Positions 60,067-64,000 of a stretch of 64,000 nt of DNA are shown piece after piece (position 1 is the stretch's first letter; every line of letters begins with the position of its first letter). Where the stretch lies: the NCBI GenBank assembly GCA_035760965.1, contig DASTRY010000011.1:1-64000 (forward strand), in the 5' to 3' direction. The position numbers were made by a program, and so were the translations under genes. The notes beneath the pieces are model-generated. The model saw only the letters and a list, made by a program, of their open reading frames with translations, did no database searches and was not told the origin of the DNA. The stretch is from JADGHX01 sp035760965. GTDB lineage: Bacteria; Pseudomonadota; Gammaproteobacteria; Steroidobacterales; Steroidobacteraceae.

Positions 60067-61113
60067 ATGCTCGTGTCCATGAAGAAGGCGGCGCTCGGCG
60101 CAGCCGGTCTCCTGATGCTCGCCGCCGCGCAGGGCGCCGCGCCGAGCAAGGAGCGGATCAAGTGGGCGCCCGCGCCGAGCTCGATCGTCAATCCGTCGAC
60201 GAACAAGGACCTCGATGCGTGGGAATCGTACAAGGCACGCAAGCCCGAGCCGCGGCCCGATGAGCATCTGGAGGACCCCGTTCTGCAGGGCGCGATCGAC
60301 GTGCACGCGCACTTCGGCCCCGACTCCTACGATCGTCAGTGGGACGCGTTCGAGATCGCGAAAGCTGCACACGCGCACGGCATGCGCGGCCTGGTCCTGA
60401 AGAATCACTACACCGAGTCGGCCGGCCTCGCGTATCTCATCCGCAAGTACGACGACGTGCCGGGCCTCGAGGTGTTCGGCGGGCTCGCCCTGAATTCGAC
60501 GGTCGGCGGAATCAACCCGCAGGCGGTGCGCTACTTCGCCGAGGTGCAGGGCCACTACGCGAAGATCGTCTGGATGCCGACGCACGACTCCATGACCGAA
60601 GTCCAGCATCTCGGACAGGTGCGGCCCTACGTGATCGTCTCGAAGAACGGCGTGCTGCTGCCGGAGGTGCTCGAGGTGCTCGACCTCATCAAGCAGTACG
60701 ACCTGACGCTGGCGACCGGCCACGTCCTGGCAGACGAAATGGTGCAGATCGTGAGCGAGGCGAAGAAGCGTGGCATCGATCGCATCATCGTCACGCACCC
60801 GAATCTCGGCCCAATGTTCACGGATCCGACGATCGAGCAGCTCCGGCGCGTCACCGCCATGGGCGCGTATGCCGAGGTCGTCTCATCGGAGCTGCTCGGC
60901 AAGCTGAAGGACCAAACGGTCGCGGCGATCCGTACGCTCGGGCCCGCTCACTGCATCGTCTCCTCCGATAGCGGCTTGACCGGCTTCTACGGCCACACCG
61001 ATGCGCTGGTGCGCGCCGCGCGCGTGCTGCGTCAGGAGGGCTTCAGCGAGGACGACCTGAACGCGATGTTCAAGGCGAACCCGGCGCGGGCGCTGGGGTT
61101 AGCCGTGCAATGA
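60067..61113 (+). CDS. DUF6282 family protein with signal peptide (copy 2)
   Basis: The 348-residue protein starts at the ATG at 60067, with GGGAGGG upstream. A signal peptide (KKAALGAAGLLMLAAAQGA) predicts export, unlike copy 1. The amidohydrolase-like residues recur: AIDVHAHFGPDSYD, VLKNHYTESAG, TGHVLADEMVQIVSEAKKRG, RIIVTHPNLGP, and CIVSSDSGLTGFYG. The spacing to copy 1 is conserved. It is divergent from the second cupin-like gene, so both DUF6282 copies lie next to a cupin copy. Its last 44 bases overlap the end of a SnoaL-like gene. Confidence 0.8.
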   Translation: MLVSMKKAALGAAGLLMLAAAQGAAPSKERIKWAPAPSSIVNPSTNKDLDAWESYKARKPEPRPDEHLEDPVLQGAIDVHAHFGPDSYDRQWDAFEIAKAAHAHGMRGLVLKNHYTESAGLAYLIRKYDDVPGLEVFGGLALNSTVGGINPQAVRYFAEVQGHYAKIVWMPTHDSMTEVQHLGQVRPYVIVSKNGVLLPEVLEVLDLIKQYDLTLATGHVLADEMVQIVSEAKKRGIDRIIVTHPNLGPMFTDPTIEQLRRVTAMGAYAEVVSSELLGKLKDQTVAAIRTLGPAHCIVSSDSGLTGFYGHTDALVRAARVLRQEGFSEDDLNAMFKANPARALGLAVQ

Positions 61114-61594
61114 GCGGATTATCCTGCGGCGACTCGCCGGTCATCTCGTTGTAGATCCGGCGATGAGTGAAGCGCCAGCCGTCGGCGGTACGCACGAGGT
61201 CGTCCTGGTAGTACCCGTACGCCGCGACGTACGGCCAGCGCTGCAGGTTGTCGTTGTTCAGGTCGAGCCAGTACGCCCAGGCGCGCGCGCGATCGCCCTG
61301 GATGTCGAACACGCGGTTCGTCACGAAATGCCGCAAGCGAAACGGCTTGCGCGGCCCGGCGGCGGCCGCGAGATTGTCGAAGAACTTGCCGATGTTCACG
61401 CAGGCTTTGTAGATCGCCTCGCGCCCCTTGGCGGAGCCTTCGGGCCACTCGAGCACCGCATCCTCGGTGAAGAGCGAGGCGTACATCGCGGGGTCGTGCC
61501 AATCGAGCGCGAACATGTAGCGGCTCTGCATCTCGCCGATCACCATCTTGTCGATGACTTCCTGCAGCGCCGCCGGATCGGGTTGTGTGCTCAC
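61070..61594 (-). CDS. SnoaL-like/NTF2-fold protein
   Basis: The GTG at 61594 gives 174 residues (VSTQPDPAALQEVIDKMVIG). The SnoaL_4-like domain includes QSRYMFALDWHDPAMYASLF, TEDAVLEWPEGSAKG, RHFVTNRVFDIQGDRARAWA and DDLVRTADGWRFTHRRIYNE. Members are small hydrolases, isomerases or binding proteins, often accessory to hydroxylation or aldol steps. It is divergent from a second SnoaL-like gene and overlaps the convergent DUF6282 copy 2 by 44 bases. Confidence 0.85.
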   Translation of the reverse strand: MSTQPDPAALQEVIDKMVIGEMQSRYMFALDWHDPAMYASLFTEDAVLEWPEGSAKGREAIYKACVNIGKFFDNLAAAAGPRKPFRLRHFVTNRVFDIQGDRARAWAYWLDLNNDNLQRWPYVAAYGYYQDDLVRTADGWRFTHRRIYNEMTGESPQDNPLIARLTPAPAPGSP

Positions 61595-61609
61595 GTTGCC
61601 GCCCTGGAT

Positions 61610-61629
61610 ATAGTTAACGTGTTCACTAT
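61610..61629. promoter_or_regulatory. Operator-like palindrome between the two SnoaL-like genes
   Basis: ATAGTTAAC-GT-GTTCACTAT is a 20-base palindrome with 8 of 9 matching arm positions, in the 90-base gap between the divergent SnoaL-like genes. Its size and form suit a TetR- or GntR-type regulator; no such gene is present in the window. Confidence 0.55.
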
Positions 61630-61684
61630 GCAGTAAGCTTTCGGGCCGCGCAACAGCACCCGCGCTGCACACGGGGGAACGAGC

Positions 61685-62197
61685 ATGGCGAGGAAGTTCG
61701 ACAACACGGATCTGATTGCGGAAACGCTGCGCACGCTGCTCGATCGGCAGCTCATCCAGGACCTGTTCACACGCTATTACAGCGACCTCGGCGGCGCCGA
61801 CGCCGCGGCGTTCGGCAAGTACTTCGTCGAGGAGGCGGAGCTCGACGTGAACGGCATCGTGGTGCGCGGCCCCGAGCAGATCGCCGAGCTGTACCGCCGC
61901 GTGGCGGCCGACAAACCGCGGCGTGCGGGCACGTTCCGCATGCTGCTCAGCAATCCGCAGATCGAAGTGACGGGCACCACCGCGACGGCGAGCTTCCTGT
62001 GGACCCAGCTGCTGAACGATTCGCTCAAGGGTCCGCCGCAGCTCATCGAGCAAGGCCGCGAGTTCGATACGCTGGTGAAACGCGGCGGCGAGTGGCGCAT
62101 CAAGAAGCGAGTCGTGATCGCCGATTCCGGCATGCCCGATCTGTTCGACGAAACGTACCGCCCGCGCGCGGACGCCCGGCTGCGCGTCGACGACTGA
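61685..62197 (+). CDS. SnoaL-like/NTF2-fold protein
   Basis: The 170-residue protein has a SnoaL-like domain: DRQLIQDLFTRYYSDLGGAD, AAAFGKYFVEEAELDVNG, MLLSNPQIEVTGTTATASFL and FDTLVKRGGEWRIKKRVVIA. It is only distantly similar to its divergent neighbour. It may serve as an isomerase or dehydratase in the pathway, or as a subunit with the neighbour. GGGGAACGAGC precedes the ATG. It is convergent with an esterase gene 4 bases away. Confidence 0.85.
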   Translation: MARKFDNTDLIAETLRTLLDRQLIQDLFTRYYSDLGGADAAAFGKYFVEEAELDVNGIVVRGPEQIAELYRRVAADKPRRAGTFRMLLSNPQIEVTGTTATASFLWTQLLNDSLKGPPQLIEQGREFDTLVKRGGEWRIKKRVVIADSGMPDLFDETYRPRADARLRVDD

Positions 62198-62201
62198 GCG
62201 G

Positions 62202-63203
62202 TCAGGCGCGGTTCGCGCGGCCGATGACGCGCTTCACGAAGCGCGCCACCTCCGCCTGGATCTCCGCATTCTCGGGCGCATCCCCCGGGATGAAGCCACC
62301 GTGCGGCATCGCTTCCCAGACGTGCAGCTCGGCGTCGACACCTGCGTCGCGCAGCTTGCGGTGAATGCGCACCGAGTTCGAGAGAAACAGATCGCGTGTA
62401 CCGGATTGCACGAGCGTCGGCGGAAAGCCGCGCGTGAAATCGGCGAACAGCGGCGAGAGATAGGGGTCGCGCAAGTCGTGCCCGTTCGCGTAGAGCGCGT
62501 TGCACTCCGGCAGCCCGCCTTTCAGCACGACGTCGAGCTCCTCGTTCGTGCGGAAGCTGTCGCCCGATTCGGTGAGGTCCACCTCGGGGGTGAGCAGGAT
62601 GACGCCGGCGGGCCATGGCAGGCCGCGGTCACGGATCATGAGCATCGCGGCCGCCGCGAGATTGCCGCCCGCCGAGCTGCCGCCGATGACAATCCGCTGC
62701 GGGTCGATCGTTTCGATGAGCGCCTTGTAGACCGACACGCAATCTTCCGGCGCAGCCGGGAACGGGTGGTCGGGAGGCATGCGATAGTCGACCGAGACTG
62801 TGCGCACGCCGATGGCGTCTGCGCTGCGCCCGCCCTGCGCCATCGCGAATGTGCCGCCGCCGGCAACGAATGCGCCGCCATGAATGAAGAGATAGACCGG
62901 ACCGTCCGCCGCCGCTGCATCGCTCGGCACGCAGTCGTAGCAGGTCACGCCGGCAATCCGCGTCGTCTCGATCCTGGCCTTGACGCCCGCGAGCATCGAC
63001 GCAGCCATCTGCTCCCGCGCCGCGTTACCCGATGCCAGTTGTTGGCGCCACGCCTCTATTTCGGAGGCAGGCGGCCATTTCATCCGCGGAAGCGCGGCAC
63101 TGTCGGAGAGGATTTTTTGCGCGGCGGGGCTGATCGTCGCGGGAGGCGGAATCTCCCGCGGCGGCACGCGAACCGGCGTGTATGCAGGCGTCTGTCCGGC
63201 CAT
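62202..63203 (-). CDS. Alpha/beta hydrolase, hormone-sensitive-lipase-type esterase
   Basis: The 333-residue protein has the HSL motif LFIHGGGAFVAGGGT-like region (IHGGAFVAGG), a nucleophile elbow VIGGSSAGGNLAAAAMLM (GSSAG), acid in LVQSGTRDLFLSNS and His in WEAMPHGGFIPGDAPE. It hydrolyses short or bulky esters in the cytoplasm. It is in the same family as the esterase at 49802-50773 but has a canonical elbow. The next gene downstream in the window is another hydrolase on the same strand, 23 bases upstream of its start. Confidence 0.9.
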   Translation of the reverse strand: MAGQTPAYTPVRVPPREIPPPATISPAAQKILSDSAALPRMKWPPASEIEAWRQQLASGNAAREQMAASMLAGVKARIETTRIAGVTCYDCVPSDAAAADGPVYLFIHGGAFVAGGGTFAMAQGGRSADAIGVRTVSVDYRMPPDHPFPAAPEDCVSVYKALIETIDPQRIVIGGSSAGGNLAAAAMLMIRDRGLPWPAGVILLTPEVDLTESGDSFRTNEELDVVLKGGLPECNALYANGHDLRDPYLSPLFADFTRGFPPTLVQSGTRDLFLSNSVRIHRKLRDAGVDAELHVWEAMPHGGFIPGDAPENAEIQAEVARFVKRVIGRANRA

Positions 63204-63226
63204 GCGAGCTGCCTCCTTGCCGCCCT

Positions 63227-64000
63227 CTAGCGGCGATCGAGCTTGTTCTTCTCGAGGAACAGCGAGAGCTGGTCGGCGACCTGCACGTTGTTCAGATCGG
63301 CGAATGGAATGTGCGTGTTACCGACCAAGCCGACCGCCGGCAGCATGAGCACTTCCGCATGCCCGCCGTGCGCGTTGACGATCTCGGCGAACTGCTTGCT
63401 CAGATTGACGTTGCGCACCCAGGTCGTCTTCTCGGTGTTGTCGCCCCAGACGAGCTGTATCGGAAAGCGAGTGAGTCTCTTGAACTCATCGAGCGGCACG
63501 TGCGTCGGGCCGAACCCGCCTTCCGGCTCCTGCGGGCCGGCGCCCTCGGGGAACACGAATGCCGCCGGCTCATACGCGACGATGCCCTTCACGTTGTCGC
63601 TCTTCAGCGCGGCCAGCATGGCGCGCCAGTCTCCTGCCGAATTGGTCAGGAGCACGCTCGGGCCGATCCGGTCGATCGCTTTCGCGGCCGCTTCGGCTTC
63701 GAGGTGCGCGTTCTTCGCGATGTCGAACTCGGCATAGCGCGCGCTCATGGCCTGCTCGAAGGCTTGCGGATCGTCCTTCGGAAACTGCACGCCGGGGAAC
63801 CACTCGCCCGGTGCAGGCCCGAAGCGCCATGCGATGAAGTTGCGCTGGTCCTGGCCGATGACGGGCGTCAGCGTGTACGGCTCGCAAGTCATGTTGCCGC
63901 GACCGACGCGCGGACCATCCCACAGATACACCGGGTAGCCGCGCCGGAGCAGGAGCGACTGATAGCCCTCGCCGCCGTCCCAGCGCTGCTGCCACACCTG
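63227..64000 (-). CDS. Alpha/beta hydrolase (5' end cut by the window edge)
   Basis: The frame is open to the last base of the window, so the N-terminus is missing; 257 residues are present. Visible features are YPVYLWDGPRVGRG, a probable nucleophile in VLLTNSAGDWRAMLAAL, an acid near LVWGDNTEKTTW and a His in LVGNTHIPFADLNNVQVADQ. It belongs to an alpha/beta hydrolase group with a TNSAG elbow in place of GxSxG. It precedes the esterase gene on the same strand, probably in one transcript, and ends the cluster in this window. Confidence 0.83.
   Translation of the reverse strand, partial: QVWQQRWDGGEGYQSLLLRRGYPVYLWDGPRVGRGNMTCEPYTLTPVIGQDQRNFIAWRFGPAPGEWFPGVQFPKDDPQAFEQAMSARYAEFDIAKNAHLEAEAAAKAIDRIGPSVLLTNSAGDWRAMLAALKSDNVKGIVAYEPAAFVFPEGAGPQEPEGGFGPTHVPLDEFKRLTRFPIQLVWGDNTEKTTWVRNVNLSKQFAEIVNAHGGHAEVLMLPAVGLVGNTHIPFADLNNVQVADQLSLFLEKNKLDRR

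Noticed and set aside
1..64000. tRNA, rRNA, integrase, attachment sites or prophage
   Set aside because: No tRNA-like cloverleaf, rRNA segment, integrase or phage structural gene was recognised on either strand by reading; a tRNA or RNA-family scan would settle this.

Overview
The window is high-GC, densely coded proteobacterial chromosome, most likely from a gammaproteobacterium. The evidence is a long single-chain PurL, a polar-flagellum gene order with both sigma54-type and sigma28-type promoters, two large TonB-dependent receptors, and a catabolic region rich in alpha/beta hydrolases. The overall style resembles Steroidobacteraceae or related lineages, but that placement is inference. No rRNA, tRNA, CRISPR array, prophage or intact insertion sequence was seen.

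Region 1 (1-18.8 kb) is chemotaxis and flagellum. It opens with the 3' end of cheB, two tandem HDOD-domain genes and a HigB/HigA-type toxin-antitoxin pair. The flgA-flgM-flgN operon follows on the minus strand. Divergent from it is the rod-hook-ring operon flgBCDEFGHIJ, then flgKL, flagellin, flaG and fliD on the plus strand. The two divergent operons each have a GG-N10-GC (sigma54) promoter. flgK and flagellin each have a matching sigma28 promoter with 11-base spacing, and the flagellin leader carries a perfect inverted repeat that covers its ribosome binding site.

Region 2 (18.8-30.1 kb) holds purL with a DUF1820 gene upstream, an orphan FHA gene of the type VI secretion TagH family, and a large TonB-dependent receptor. 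After these comes a sparse 2.2 kb stretch with one secreted protein, one small ORF and a decayed-looking fragment.

Region 3 (30.1-38.2 kb) looks respiratory and periplasmic: a large di-heme cytochrome c, an orphan haem-copper oxidase subunit I, a PQQ alcohol dehydrogenase whose active site has the extra aspartate of lanthanide-dependent (XoxF-type) enzymes, and a second TonB-dependent receptor.

Region 4 (38.3-64 kb) is a catabolic supercluster. A ten-gene minus-strand operon (52.8 to 42.7 kb) encodes an alpha/beta hydrolase, a luciferase-family monooxygenase, an esterase, a carboxymuconolactone-decarboxylase-family (CMD) protein, a flavin reductase, a cupin-like protein, a DUF6282 metal-dependent hydrolase, an aromatic-acid MFS transporter, an ADP-forming acyl-CoA synthetase (FerA-like) and a hydroxycinnamoyl-CoA hydratase-lyase homologue (FerB-like). 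Flanking genes encode a GMC oxidoreductase, an aldehyde dehydrogenase, an FAD aromatic-ring monooxygenase, a VOC protein, an SDR, further hydrolases, two SnoaL-like proteins and IclR, LuxR and LysR regulators. A second CMD, cupin and DUF6282 set lies at 57.7-61.1 kb. This duplicated set, together with a hydratase-lyase that lacks the tyrosines used by the classical enzyme to read a 4-hydroxyl group, is the best candidate here for an undescribed pathway, probably for an aromatic or phenylpropanoid-like compound.
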